A DNA stretch of 64,000 nt from assembly GCA_001599975.1 (NCBI GenBank), contig BCIO01000003.1, forward strand, positions 1,482,677 to 1,546,676. Direction: 5' to 3'. The notes below the pieces were generated by a model, which saw only the letters and a list, made by a program, of their open reading frames with translations, was not told the origin of the DNA and made no database searches. The number at the start of each line of letters is the position of its first letter. Positions within the stretch are counted from its first letter, which is position 1. The DNA comes from Cystobasidiopsis lactophilus. Its lineage: Eukaryota > Basidiomycota > Agaricostilbomycetes > Agaricostilbales > Chionosphaeraceae. This document shows positions 41,710-53,476 of this stretch, in pieces. The position numbers were made by a program, and so were the translations under genes.

Positions 41710-44254
41710 TCAGCCAAGAATGCTCTTCTTCAAGCCTGCGTGAGCATGGGGCCGAGCATGAGCGCAAATTAAAAGCCATGAAAGGTGGAAGCACTCGCCC
41801 TCGAGCCATCGATGATACAGCAGCTCCGCAATGGGGCCTCTCTGATTCTCCTCTCTCTTGTGTGTAGTCTTGCGTCGGACAGCGGTTGTAGCGTCGTCGG
41901 ACACGTCGCCGTCTTCGCTTTCGATCAACTCGCCGCTTCCGGAAGACCACGCCAGCTCGTTTGTCGCGGCTGGCTTGATAGTAGAGGGGCGTAGCAGTCC
42001 TTTGGAGAACAAAGCGTGCGACTTGGACAGCTGGCGGCGTACGGAGGAGTTTCTGGACAGTCGTTAAGCGCGGACCCAGCCGCTGCGATCGCGAACAAAA
42101 TGCTCACTCGTTGATTGCTACCAAGGCATCCACCATGGTGTCATAGGCCAGCTCGGGGTTTGACTCGGCCAGGCTTGCAAAGCCATTGGAGATCATGCTG
42201 AGAGCTTCCACCTGGCTGGGTGACAGGTTTTGATGCTTGTTGCCCTGTAGCGGAAGTGAGTGAGGGGACATTCAGAACTTTCAAGGCCAACAGCTTACGG
42301 CCTTCTCCAGCACTGGCATCCAGACGTCTTGCACCATGGCAGTCCCTATGGCGGCCTTCTCGGACTTGGCCTGCCGCTTAAGCTTGACGTCGTCCTCGCT
42401 GGATTGCTTGGACAAGGTGGCGATCATTTCTGTGCTGGCACGGTTGGAGCCCAGGCTATCGAAGCGCTTCACAGGGCGGATCGTGTCGTGCCCAGTACCG
42501 ACATCCGCAGGGCCGAGAACAGTACCGTTGATGTCGTGGCGGGCCGCGTAGCTGGTCCTCCTGGTCTGGCTACTGAGGCGTTTTCTTGAAATGCTGTCAG
42601 CGCTGCTCGAAGGCCGGACTGTACTCTTGCCAATGGGGAGTCCGACCGGCACCAGCTCTGGAGAAGTCGGCGCCGTGCTGGCGTCTGTGAGGGAAGCGGG
42701 GGAGGAGTCGGGTTGGATCGAAAGCGACGCCAGCTCGGCATCGTTTGGCCGCGGCATCATCCTGGAGCCTCGAGCCGCCAACAAAGCTTGAACATCCGCA
42801 TCATCCTCGTCGTCATCCTCCTCTTCGACGTCTGATGGAGGCCCTTCTCGGTACGTATCAAACGCCCAGGTGCTGACCATGGTGTTGTTCACCAGCGTGC
42901 CGTTGATGTCCACAGTGTTCAAAGGTTTGGCGGTCCCGTTGGCTGCCTTCTTGGCCGCCGCTCCACCCGCACCTCCCTTGGACCGCCACGTCAGGTATCT
43001 CTCGGTCAGCTCGATCAGAGAGCCTGTCTTCCGTGCATACTTGACAAAGCGGTGGCCAAGCAGCTCTTGCGCGGTCGGCCGCTCCTTAGGGTCTTTGGTA
43101 AGGCACAGGCTGATGAAGTCCTTGAAGGCGTGGCTGAAGTTGCCCTCCAACGTCGGGGGCTTGGCTTTTGGAATGAGGAACAGGACGCGCATGGGGTGGT
43201 ATTCGGCAAGAGGCGGCTCGCCTTTGGCCATTTCGATGGCAGTGATGCCAAGCGACCAAAGGTCGGCCTTCACATCGTAGCCGGCCTGCCGGATGACCTC
43301 GGGCGCCATCCAGAACGGAGTGCCTTTTTATAATTGTTCAGCATGAGGCTCTTAGGGAGGGCTAAAGGGGGGCTCACCGACGAAAGTGTTGCGCCTCGAC
43401 TTGTTGTGCGAGAGCTGGGCTGCCACGCCAAAGTCAGCGAGTTTGACCTTGCCGGACGCCGTGAGCAGCACGTTGGCGGCCTTGATATCTCTGTGTATCT
43501 TGCCCTGTTCGCGGTGGAGGTAGTCCAGACCCATGAGCAGCTCGTGGCAGATGATGGCAATGTGCGCTTCGGAAAAGGGGCCGGGCTTGAGCAGGTCGAG
43601 GCATGAGCCGCCGGCCAAGTATTCCATCACTGCGTTGCCCAATATGCATGAGCTTCAGAGGCCACCCTCGCCGAAAGGACGGCTGGGACGCACCAATCCA
43701 CAACTTGTGCCGCACGACAAAGGAGGTGTAGTACCGGGTGACGAAGGGCGAGTCGCATTGGGCCAGGTGCGAAATCTCCTGCTGGATCTCGGTGATGTCG
43801 TCGTCCGAATCCTCGAGGTCTATCTGCTTGATGGCGACCGGCAGCTTGGACGGGTTGTGGATCCTGGCTCTCTGCGTCAATAGCTAGTCTTCAAGATCGA
43901 AGGAGCCTAGCCTACGCCTTGTACACGACACCAAAAGAGCCTGTACCCAGTCTGTGGGCCATAGCCACTCATTTAGCCAGGAGCCCGGGGCAAGCGAGCG
44001 AAAGGGGTAGGCAAGACGCACTTTTCCAAGAGGGTATACGCGGACGCTGCTCTTGAGCTGTCTGTCGACGCATCTGAGAGCATGCTGGTAGCGGCCAGGT
44101 CCAGCGACGAGGAGCTGCCATTGAGCGCGCCGTAGAGAGCGGTGTGGGTGGCTTCCTCTTCTGGATCGGCTCGCACTGGGGTTGGAGGCGGCACGCCCGA
44201 GGAGCGCCTCTTCAGCAGCTTGGGGGTTGGCTGGGTAGCCTTGAGTACAGCCAT
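41710..44254 (-). CDS. Germinal-centre kinase (Ste20 family; Nak1/Don3/Kic1-like)
   Basis: Exons 44022-44254, 43916-43951, 43694-43869, 43378-43629, 42299-43323, 42108-42244 and 41710-42052 give 733 residues. The kinase domain begins after 75 N-terminal residues: [54 protein letters not shown] and ERPTAQELL, all key residues present. The long tail contains an acidic run and Ser-rich segments with many kinase-type sites, and a conserved C-terminal block ([21 protein letters not shown]). Such kinases act in the MOR/RAM polarity and septation network. Near the end a stop-free stretch may be an extra GC-type intron; both readings reach the same stop. Start ATG 44254 is the first in frame. Confidence 0.92.
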
Positions 44255-44540
44255 GGCCAAAGTCAGCACATGGAGGTCGAATCGAGCGAGGCAAAGACGA
44301 AGGCAGAGACAAGCCCACCATGTTCTCCGAAGTGGCCCCTATCTCCTTGATGGCGCACAGGATCCTACAAAGACTGGAATGGCCAGTGCCCTTGTAGTCC
44401 GTCCTGCCAGATCAGGGAGGGCTCGGCGCTGCGTGGATGAGAAGAATCGTCGCTGAGGGAAGAGGGAGATTCAAAGTAAACAAAGTTGGGAGCGCCAAAG
44501 GGCATCTAAAACTGTGGTCTATACAGTGTCTATGGAGAGC

Positions 44541-45412
44541 TCACGACTCTAATAGGGTTTTGCCTGCCTCCCAGTTCACCCACACCCCAAAAGCGTTGGC
44601 GATTCCTACAAGGGATCAGGGGTCAGAAAGGATTGATCAACCAGTGGCGTTCTCACCTCCGGCGTGCTCCACCTTGATGCTCGTCTCCAGCAACGGGCCC
44701 AAAGGAGGATCTTGATATATCGACGGAAGGAGATGCGCCACGCTGGTGGACGTGAGCAACATAAATTTGCTGTCTGCGTGGAGGAGCTCCCTGAGCGTGT
44801 CGGCCACCTTTTCGTTCGTATCTTGGTTCAAGAATGGTGGGTCCACTACAGCGATGTCTATAGAGTGTAGGAGGTGAGCTGGCAGCTTCTTGGGCTCGTG
44901 GAGGTTGTAGTGGACGAAAGACGGGCCAAACATTTGGAAGCGATCGTCGTATTCGAAACAGTACGCGGTATCGAGGTGCCGGTGGTGCTGGAAAGCCACG
45001 TATGCAGTAGGTGAGCACAGAAAAGCGATCCTCGTCGACGCAGAGCAGAGCTTGTGTAGAGCAGCCGCCAACTTGTCCGCAAAGCTTCGGCTGTACCAAA
45101 ACTGCCGACGTCCCTCAGCCTATGAATGCAGCAGTTTGTGAAGCTTCAACTCACCTGGCTAAGCTGCCAGTCTTCGCCAAAGAGCTCGCGAAATTTGTCG
45201 ACATCCATATCCGCTTCGCCATGCTCGCCGGACTGCAAACGTTGATATTCCTCGTCTTTGGCCGCTTTGTCCGAAAGGAACGCATTAAGAATGGCCAGGG
45301 TGTCTGCTGGTAGCTCCAGGCCAGGGGATTCAGAGCGCTCTCTGGCCTGCAAGATTTTTAGATGCAGGCCTTGCGCGCCCTTAAAGCAGATTTCAAAGCT
45401 CACGTCGGCCAT
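44541..45412 (-). CDS. EFM5: eEF1A lysine N-methyltransferase Efm5 type
   Basis: Exons 45404-45412, 45155-45346, 44657-45101 and 44541-44605 give 236 residues, close to yeast Efm5. Recognised by ELPADTLAILNAFL, EDWQLSQFWYS, LEYD-like FEYDDRF, VVDPPFL (the DPPF amino-methylation motif) and a C-terminal HAGG...VWVNWE block. It would trimethylate a lysine near the N-terminus of elongation factor 1A. The first coding exon is only 9 nt if the stop-free 57-nt segment 45347-45403 is an intron; reading through would insert 19 residues that have no counterpart in the family, so splicing is favoured. Confidence 0.9.
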
Positions 45413-45991
45413 TTTTTCAAGCACTTTCAGTCAAAAGATAGACCTTCAAACAAACGCCAAGAAAGACTTCGGCGCAGGTGGCCGGGACCAGAAGAGGGCG
45501 GTTGTTTTCGTCGCTCGGTGCCAGCTCAGTCGGAGCGCGGGCCACTGGTTGCTCGCGCTCGTCCATGACTATTTTCTCAGTGAATCAAAGACTCGGCGCG
45601 AAAACGTGTGGAGTCCCAAACTCCGAGGGCCGCCACCAGCTTCATCAACCGCGACTTCATTTATTGCCACTTCCCCTTTGTTGCTGGCGCTGGAAGCGCC
45701 AATGCCCACTCCAAGGTCTCCCAGCCGGATAAATCGATCCCAAGATGATTAGTGTGGTGTCGTCTTGCTAGCGCTGGCGTGGGGCTTTTAGAACAGCGCA
45801 TATGCAAGGCCCTCCGGCGGGGCGCATTCACTTGCGTCTTGGCCGCTTCTTGACCGGCGTCTGGAGCTTCTGCGGTTGACGATTACTGTTTGTTGGCTCT
45901 CAGTCCTTATTCTGGTTGCGTCGATTCAACCAAGACCACCAAGCGAAGACGCCAACTCCACATACGCCACGTCTTGCCACTGCAGCCAAAA
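45413..45991. promoter_or_regulatory. Divergent promoter region EFM5 / kinase-AttH fusion
   Basis: 579 bp between outward-facing starts. No conserved coding segment; no clear TATA. Nothing else recognised. Confidence 0.35.
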
Positions 45992-48510
45992 ATGCCTCTG
46001 AAAGCGTTCTACAAGGACGAGGATTTGACTGCAGCATGGCTCAGCGAAGCGTTGCACTCTCCTGTGTCGGATCTAAGCGTCAAAACTGTCGGCGTGGGCG
46101 AGAGCAGCAAGACGCTTCGAGCCAGCTTCAAGACGGGCAGCGAGAAGCGGTCGGTCATCGTCAAGGTTGCTTCGGACAAGGAACAGTCCCGCCAGCATGG
46201 CATCAAAGGCGGGTCATATGAGCGCGAGGTTCAGTTCTACGAGAAGATTGGCACCGAGTTCGCCGCTGTCCCCAAATGCTACAAGACCGTCCTCGACAGC
46301 GACGGCCTGTTTGCTATCGTCATGGAGGACTTTCCTGGCTGCACCCAGGTGGACAACTTTGATGCCATAGACGTCGAGCGGGCCAAGCAGTCGCTGTCCG
46401 CCCTGGCAACTGTTCAAGGCCCGTACGTCGGCTCCTGGATGTGGGCCGGCCAACAAAAGTGGCTTTCAGTCCCGAACCACTATAACGCGACCTTCTTCCG
46501 CGGGGTTCTGCCCGCCTTTTATCGCAAGTTCAAGGACCGTCTGTCGGCGGACCAGATCAAGCTGTTCGACTGGTTCTACGAGAATGGCGTGGCTTGGGAA
46601 AAGGCTGTTATTCCTCGTAGGTCTAGCTCTTCCCGAAGTTTAGTTATGATGCTGACGTTCAAACAGCTCTCGGCATCTGCCACTCGGACTTTCGCCTAGA
46701 GTGAGCTTTGTCGCCGGTGGCGTAACGAATTGTCTTCTCTGACCAGGCTCTTATCCAGCAACATCTTGTTTACCGACCAAGGTGTTAAGATCATCGACTG
46801 GGCCACTGTCCAATGGGGACCTGCAATGCGCGACGTGGCCTACTTCTTTGGCACCAGCCTCAAAACAGACGTCCGTCGCAAACACGGCAAAGAGCTGTTC
46901 GACCATTACCTGGCCGAGCTGAAGAACAACTCAGAGATCGCGATTTCAAGGGAGACGGCCTGGAGGGCATTCTGTGGCCAAACCTTCTATGCGATATGCC
47001 TGCTGTGCGGAGCAATGGGCGGCTTGGAGGTGTCACAACGAGGGTGGGCCACGTCCTTCAATTTTGTTTGCGGGCTTCCTGATACATATTCCAGGGGCGA
47101 CGTTGGCATTTCGATCCTCATTGACGTGGCGCAGCTATGCCTTGATGTGGACGCCATCAAGATCTGCGAGGAAGACATCGAAAGGGCAACGAAGCCTCTC
47201 GTCCCAGTCCCCGAGGACGACTGGCTGCACCCAATTGCAGACGGAGAAAACTTCAACGAGTCGTATTACTACGACGTGCATGCACCAGACGCCTCGGCCA
47301 CCATCTATTGTCGCTACGGCCGCCTGCCAAATCAGAATCGGAGCGCCTTCTTCGCTGTGGTTCGTTGTTTCACTGCGGTCTTGCATTGAAGGAGTTCTAT
47401 TTCACAAAGGTCTCGACAGATCATGAGGGAGGGAGAGCCGCTCTACTCCATCGACTTCATGGCCCCGCTACCCAAGCCTGTAGACGGCGACCGCATCCAA
47501 GAGTTCAAGCACGACAAGTGCTGGTTCAAGCAGACTATCATCGAGCCGCTGAGCAAGGTCCGCCTCCAGCTCAAGGGCACGGCAGCCGTGTACGAAAATC
47601 GCACGAGCCCGCTGCACGGCTTTCCGACAGACGGCGAGATCGAGATCGAATTCGATGTCCTGTTTGACCACAAAGGCCACGTCCCTAACACTTGGCGCAT
47701 CACTCCGCGATGGGAATGTCCTATCAATGCCAAAGGTACATACAAGATTGGAAAGAAGCAGTACTCCATCGCCGGACCGGGACAACGTGACCACAGCTGG
47801 GGAATGAGAGACTGTATGTTCCTACTTAACGCAGTTTAGCATCAACTGAGACCATGCGCTGCGCCACACAGGGTTCAGCGTCAATTGCTTTGTTTGTTCC
47901 TCTGTCCTTGCCTCGCCGCCCTTGTCAACACTGACACAATCATTCCAGTGGAGTAACTTGCACTTCAACGATGGAACACGCATCCAGTGTATGACTGAGT
48001 ATGAAAACAACTCGTTTGGCGCCGGTTACGTTCAAAAGAACGGCGTGAGCGACAACCCATGTGCCTCCTCTCGTTCATAAAACTGAAGTTTCGCGAACAG
48101 TCGATTCAAGAACAAGAAAGCTGCTTTACGGACACGAAGTGGGACCTAACAGGCAACTTCCTCAGCGAGACCATCACCTTCAACCCAGGCAATCTGGTCA
48201 TTCACGCCACTCCCACAGTAGGTTGCTCGGATCGCTCCCGGGAACTTTGGATGCTGAATGCCTGCACAGGCTCAATCGGGTCACCGATTCACTGGTCCTG
48301 AAGGTCGCGAGACCATCTATCCTCGAATTCTGTGCGCCCTGCAAACCGACGACGGTCGAACCGGGTAGGTGCTTTAATCGACCGTCCCCTGCTTTCATTG
48401 ATCTTGGGCGTAGGGTGGGAATGTTGGAGTACTTCTACGTCCGCAACCGAGGGCCCAACGTAAAGCAGCCGGTCAGGCTGCCTCGGCCTGCGCGTAGTGC
48501 GAAACTGTGA
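45992..48510 (+). CDS. Fusion of aminoglycoside-phosphotransferase-like kinase and AttH-like domains
   Basis: Ten exons (45992-46616, 46667-46700, 46759-47043, 47095-47359, 47420-47813, 47872-47891, 47949-48044, 48101-48217, 48270-48364, 48414-48510) give 675 residues. Residues 1-365 are a kinase-like (APH/EcKinase) domain: VIVKVASD, YEREVQFYEKIG, AIVMEDFPGC, then the catalytic loop GICHSDFRLDNILF and the metal-binding IIDWATVQWG. Residues about 390-660 resemble the lipocalin-like AttH/DUF7064-7065 domains: FNESYYYDVH, YCRYGRLPNQNRS, GQRDHSWGMRDW and LHFNDGT. The two halves share one frame through well-formed introns and no stop separates them, so I call one protein. Relatives of each half are common in bacteria; substrate unknown, perhaps a lipid-like alcohol. 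Confidence 0.82.
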
Positions 48511-48673
48511 AGACACCTGCCAGCCTGGCTCGCTCGCCGAATTACCAACACTGTACAATCTGTCCGACATTTCAAAGGTAGAAGAGGCGTGCGTGAGGAG
48601 GGGGAGACGAGGAAAAAACCTCAACTCAAAGCGAAATGAAACCCATAAAGCGAATGCTCCACCGGCTACATGA

Positions 48674-50043
48674 TTACTGCTGCGTAGTGCCCTTGTTCCA
48701 TGACAAGTACTGCATGTCGCCCAACTTCCTCGGCTTGATGAGATGGCGAAGTGTAAGAGCGAGGCCGATGAGAACAGAAAGACCGGCGACAACGATGTAG
48801 GCGATGCCCAGGAACGGGTTGCGCCCTCCGACCCAGGAGACAGTGCTGAACACGACCGACTTGGTGCCAGAGTAGTTAAGCACGGCAAAGTCTGCAAAAA
48901 GATCTCGCCGTCAGCTGGCTGTATCAGCAACTGGCTGAGAACCAACTCACTGAGGAAGATGTCCATAGTGTACGTGCCCCGGATCATTGGTTCATCGGGG
49001 CTTCTCTGCCAGAGCTTGCGGAAAGTGGGCAGGCCGGCTGTCCGCATCCAGACCTGGAAGTGCTCGTCGACATGCAAGTTCGGCAGATTCGTCGCGTTGT
49101 AGCCATTGGGATAGCGTTTTTCCCAGAATGGCGGTGGGATGATCTGGTCTAGGTTGTACGAGGTCGGCTGGTATTTGGCCGACTCGCCGGACCAGACGAT
49201 GCCGTTCTCGGTCCACTGGTTGGTCGCCGGCTCGGCAGAGGCGGGCGGGTTCACCAGGGTGGGCGCGGTATAAGAGTCTAAGTATCATTCTCAGTAATCG
49301 AGCACATTGAGGTCGAAGGGAAGGAACAACATACCGTTGAAGACCGAATTGGCGATCAAGCCACACGGATAGTAGATCTTGCGGTCCGAGTTGACGTCGA
49401 GCGGCTTGCAGTCTCCTCCCTGGATATCACCATAGCTCTGCGCCTTGCCCTTGAGCTGGTTGGTGTCCAAGCTCTTGACGTAGCGGCGGTGGTTTTGGTA
49501 AAAGTTGGTCAGCTTGTAGTACATGAAGACGGGCGCGCCCATGTCTTGCGGCACCTCGAAGGTGAGGCGGCAGACGTGGGCGATGCTGACGTTCTGCTCT
49601 GCCGGGTTGTCGATGTACTGCCAAGTCGGCGGGTTGACAGAGCCAGAGCCGAAGCCGTGGTACGAGTACGCGCTCGAGGGCAGGTTGGCGGCCTGCGCGA
49701 CGGCCCCGCTCCTCTCGCATTGAGTGTAGTCTATCGTGAACTCCTTGACCTGGTCCGAGCCCCAAAGCAGGCTGCAGCCGGAGCGCTTTAGTTTGCTGAC
49801 CTCGGACATGCAGGGGCTCGGGCTGCGCGGGACTTACAGGCCGCCAATGGGCGCGAACAGGATGCCAATGACAAAGAAGGTGGGCAAGACGGTCTTGGGG
49901 GAGAGGACCGGCTGCCAGGCCTTGAGCCGCTGCTGCCTGAAAGAGGTGTTGGCCGGCCGCCGCAGGAATTTCTCCAGCCTGGTCCCATCCTGCTCTTCTG
50001 CATGCGGTTGCTTGTCCGCGCCCTTGTTCTTTCGCTTGAACAT
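48674..50043 (-). CDS. LEM3: Cdc50/Lem3-family P4-ATPase subunit
   Basis: Chaperone and beta subunit of phospholipid flippases. Exons 49838-50043, 49335-49771, 48951-49277 and 48674-48891 give 395 residues. Topology is as in the family: N-terminal cytosolic [10 protein letters not shown] and [15 protein letters not shown], a first TM helix ([21 protein letters not shown]), an extracellular domain with paired cysteines and glycosylation sites (NYTQ-like NVSI, NATN), then a second TM helix ([20 protein letters not shown]) and a cytosolic tail. [20 protein letters not shown], and [11 protein letters not shown] are diagnostic. The ATG at 50043 is the first in frame; upstream in-frame sequence lacks an ATG. 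Whether it is the LEM3, CDC50 or CRF1 orthologue cannot be told. Confidence 0.94.
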
Positions 50044-50648
50044 GGTGGATAGAGGTGGTCGGGAGGGGGTTGAGGTCGGGGATGGAGACGCCGGAGAAGA
50101 GGAGGGCGCTGCTCGAGGCGTTTCACCTGTCGAAGCAGGATGCAAGGGCCGCCGCTACTTGGCAGCACAGTCGGACTGCTGGAGGCGAGGGCCGTCGACC
50201 AAGGGCTGGAGCGAGAGTTGCCGAGGCGCGTGGTTGGCTCTGGTCAAGATTCGTTGCCTCGAAGGCACGATGTCGGTCTTCGCTTCTGGCATCAGTGCTG
50301 GCTCTCTTCGTGCCTTGTCTGCCTTGCTGCGATCATATAGCCATGACTGAATCCCTAAATGCCTTCACGAGCACGAATGATGGTGTCGAGTCTGTCCGGC
50401 GTTCGACGCCCTCTGTCTTGGCACTCGTTCTGGGACTCTTTCTCTGACTCAATGCACAAACCATTGACAGAAGAAGTTCGTAGTATGGTGTATGTATCGC
50501 GTTTGAGGGACCCGTACACCGACGAACGACGGACTCCTCTCCCTCAATGAAGAACAAAAGGAGATTTCGGTGTCGCCTCTCGCCTTGCAGGTTGACCTTG
50601 CACTCGAAACCTGCCTAAAACACATATAAGGAGCTAGCTGGCACCACC
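50044..50648. promoter_or_regulatory. Divergent promoter region CDC50 / secreted protein
   Basis: 605 bp; CATATAAGG (about 50623-50631) sits some 20 bp before the plus-strand ATG and looks like a TATA element for the secreted-protein gene. No coding exon is seen. Confidence 0.4.
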
Positions 50649-51435
50649 ATGAACTTCCGGCTTGCTCTCGGCATGCTTCTCTTCGTGGCGTCAGGCAGAG
50701 CGCAAGTCGCGGGCGAAGACGTCGACGCGAGTTTTCTAACCCAATCCTTCTCTATCACTCATCACTGACTCTCCATCTAGCCCAATGCGCCTACGCCGCC
50801 GAGTGAGCGTTGTCGAAGTCCGAAATGCCCTCGCAGAATCACTGAACGCATTCTCGAGAATCAGGTTGCGCAGGAAAATGCACGGCTAATTACCCTCACT
50901 GGAACGCCAGCGAGAAGTGCAAGCATTTTGATCAGTTTGGGTTGCTAGGCTGCGTTCAGGTAAGGCTTTCAACAGATCTCCTGCCGTCCAGCGCTCAGAG
51001 GGCTCAAGGGAACAGACGAACTGCGCTTCGGATTCCGCGGGAATGAACTGGCTGGCCCAAGTCTGCCCAGCGTTCTATTCTCCTGGATGTACACCCGGCA
51101 ACCCTTGCTCTGGGTTGACCGTCGCTACTGGGCTAACGCTCGCCACGGGCAACCCGACAACGAACTCCAGCACCGCCCTCGCCACCTCCACCTCCATCCT
51201 TTCCCTGCCATCGACGACGGACTCACCTCCTCAATCCTCTGATTCTTCGAGCAAGCCAGATGAGCAGCCCGAGTCTAGCGACGACAGTTCACTTTCCTCC
51301 TCCTCGTCTGCTTCCTCCAAGGCGACCGACCCTTCCCGTACCGCCTCTTCCTCCGGCGCCTATCAGATCTCCCCACTGTCGTTGATACTACTTGTGTTGT
51401 GCAGCACTTTGATCGTGTTCCCTTCGCCTTATTAG
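50649..51435 (+). CDS. Secreted cysteine-rich, probably GPI-anchored protein
   Basis: Exons 50649-50720, 50781-50802, 50865-50959 and 51016-51435 give 202 residues. It opens with a signal peptide (MNFRLALGMLLFVASGRAQ), then about 70 residues with eight or more cysteines (CAGKCTANYP, EKCKHFDQFGLLGCVQ, TNCASDSAG, VCPAFYSPGC, CSG), then a Ser/Thr-rich stalk and a C-terminal hydrophobic tail (SPLSLILLVLCSTLIVF) of the kind cleaved during GPI attachment. The cysteine pattern is reminiscent of, but does not clearly match, the CFEM domain. Likely a cell-surface protein. The first two intron borders were chosen because they give one continuous frame into CAGKC. Confidence 0.75.
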
Positions 51436-51893
51436 GCAACTTCACGTGACCAAACCTTTTTGCCCTTCCCGACCTTTTTGTTGTCCTCTTGCCGGATTTT
51501 AGCTTTCATGTAGATCGTTTCGTCATGTATAACTGCTTCTGCCTGTCTTGCTCTCCAAGGCAGCGCATCCGCCCATACCAGAAAGTCGCCGAATGCAGCC
51601 GGCATGCAAGGAGCCGGGCTTATGTTTACAAGGGCGAAGATCGTTCGACGGCGCGGGCCTTTGCCAAAATCGGCTTCGTTTGCTCTTGAACACCTTCGAT
51701 TCGGCTCCTAGCGTCGTGTCTTGCCCTCTGTGACCAATTTTATTGCACCTTGCGTTCGGTCGTAAGGTCTGTCCACCAAGTTGAGCCCAGATAACGACTC
51801 TGCGCGCCCGGAGGCTCGTCACTGCCTTCGTGGTCGCACTTGTTTTCTTTCTTGAGACACGACTTTGGACTTGGAGCGCGATAGCATTTCGCC
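51436..51893. other. Spacer before the DUF6534-like gene
   Basis: 458 bp containing the secreted-protein 3' UTR and the next promoter. No TATA, repeat or exon recognised. Confidence 0.3.
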
Positions 51894-53307
51894 ATGTCGG
51901 ACTCGTATGGCGGGGCTGATCCAAGCTCAGGCTGCCTGGAGGCTGTTGGGATTAGCAAGATCTTTCTCCAAGAATACGTGAGTGCTCCCCAACTGGCCCA
52001 AAGTCACTCCCCCCATTGCTCACGCGACCACTAGCTTCTTGGGTCAGCGTTCGCGCTGATGCTGGATTCTGGAACCCTGGTGGGCTGCGTGCAGTATTTG
52101 CTGCGCTGCAAGTAAGTCCCGCTGCTCGCGCCCCGCCGGAGAGGTTTGGCTCAACGCTCATTGGATTCAGGGATGACCGGAGAGCCTTCCAATTCACGGT
52201 GTCTCTCCTCACCCTGCTCACCCTGCTGCACGCCATCGCCGTCTTGATTGATGCCGAGTATTCCTTCGCGAGGTGCGGGCGATTCATTTGTCTTTTCCGA
52301 CCATCCTAACTGATAGAGTACCCTATCCAGTGGTTTCGGCAACCTAGCGAGAGCGACGGGAGTTGGCCCTTTCTACTCACTGTACGCCTCACTGTGTGGT
52401 GTAACCGGGCTCGTGGTTCAAAGTGGGTCCAACTCAATGTTCGAGCAAATGATCTGCTCATAAAGATTGCGACAGCCTTCTATGCATGGCGATGTGTAGG
52501 GGAGATGCTTTTTAACCATTTGACGTGCTGACAGCTCTTGTCGGCAGTACATCATCCTGAACAAGAAATGGGTCGTGTTCGCGATAATGCCTTTTGCACT
52601 GTGGTCCTGTGGTTCGTTCATGTGGATCTGGATCTCGGTGGCCAACGCGAGCGACTCCGAGTGGTTCAGTCTGTATTACTGGCGCAGCAGCTTTGGATAT
52701 GCAAGTCTACTTCATCTCTTCGCTCTGTCTCCCTTCTAATAAGTATTCACAGATTGCAAGCGTCACAGCAGACGGCCTTTGCACTGGCTTCTTGGTCTGG
52801 GGCATCATCAAGGCCATGAAGCATAGCGAATCCACCACCGGGCCCAAGTCGACCGCTTTTCAAGTCTTCAAGAAGCTCTTGGGCCTCGCCATCTCTACAA
52901 ATGCTGTGGTGACCGCCCTCAACGTCACTTCGTTTGCCTGCTGGATGACGGACTCCGGCATGTGACGTCTCTTTCTTAATGGTTCTTAACTAATTACGAC
53001 TCTATCAGGCGGCGATATCATTCTGCTCCCCTGTATACCGAGCATGTACGTCTGTACGGTTCTGGTCTGGTTGGACGCAAGGAGATCCTCTTCGTCGAAG
53101 TCGACTCCCGCCACCTCGCTCACCACCTACCGCTCGGACCGGTCGGAGAAGCCGTTCCCTCGGCGTGCGGCAAGTGGCTCCGGGGTCTTCGTCAGCCGCG
53201 ATTTGGAAACCGTTTCAGAGAGGAGCGAAAAGGGCTTGGCCGACAGCCCTCGATGTCCCCAGATCATCGTGGAAGTGGCTTCGCCGCCAAGGGGCTTGGG
53301 TTTGTGA
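51894..53307 (+). CDS. Seven-transmembrane protein, DUF6534-like
   Basis: Exons 51894-51977, 52035-52111, 52171-52272, 52331-52422, 52476-52495, 52548-52700, 52753-52957 and 53009-53307 give 343 residues. Seven hydrophobic segments are visible, from LLGSAFALMLDSGTLVGCVQYLL, through LLTLLTLLHAIAVLI, SLYASLCGVTGLVVQTFYAWRCYI, VVFAIMPFALWSCGSFMWIWI, a helix starting VTADGLCTGFLVWGI, a sixth near NAVVTALNVTSFACW and a last near ILLPCIPSMYVCTVLVWL, followed by a Ser-rich cytosolic tail. This layout and the VQTFYAWR motif fit the basidiomycete DUF6534/7TM family of unknown function. The introns at 52701 (GCAAGT) and perhaps 52958 (GCATGT) use GC donors; the second is the weakest boundary. Confidence 0.8.
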
Positions 53308-53476
53308 ACGGATGCATCAAATAGACACCCAACGATAGACGACACTTTTGTATAATACTTGCACTTGCATCGGACCAGAGGGAGTTTGCCGGGTTTTCAT
53401 GCGCCAGCAAGCAAAGTTTGATCTTCTTCGTCGACGACAAGCAAGCCACGAAAGCCACTGCTGGGCTCTGAGATCA

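Noticed and set aside
47821-47871. Ending the kinase-AttH gene near 47839
   Set aside because: The short frame ends in intron sequence; DWFSVNCFWSNLHF is recovered only by using the 20-nt exon at 47872-47891.
52962-53008. GT donor at 52962 in the 7TM gene instead of GC at 52958
   Set aside because: It would put the last exon in a frame without the seventh helix; the GC donor keeps the helix, though evidence is modest.
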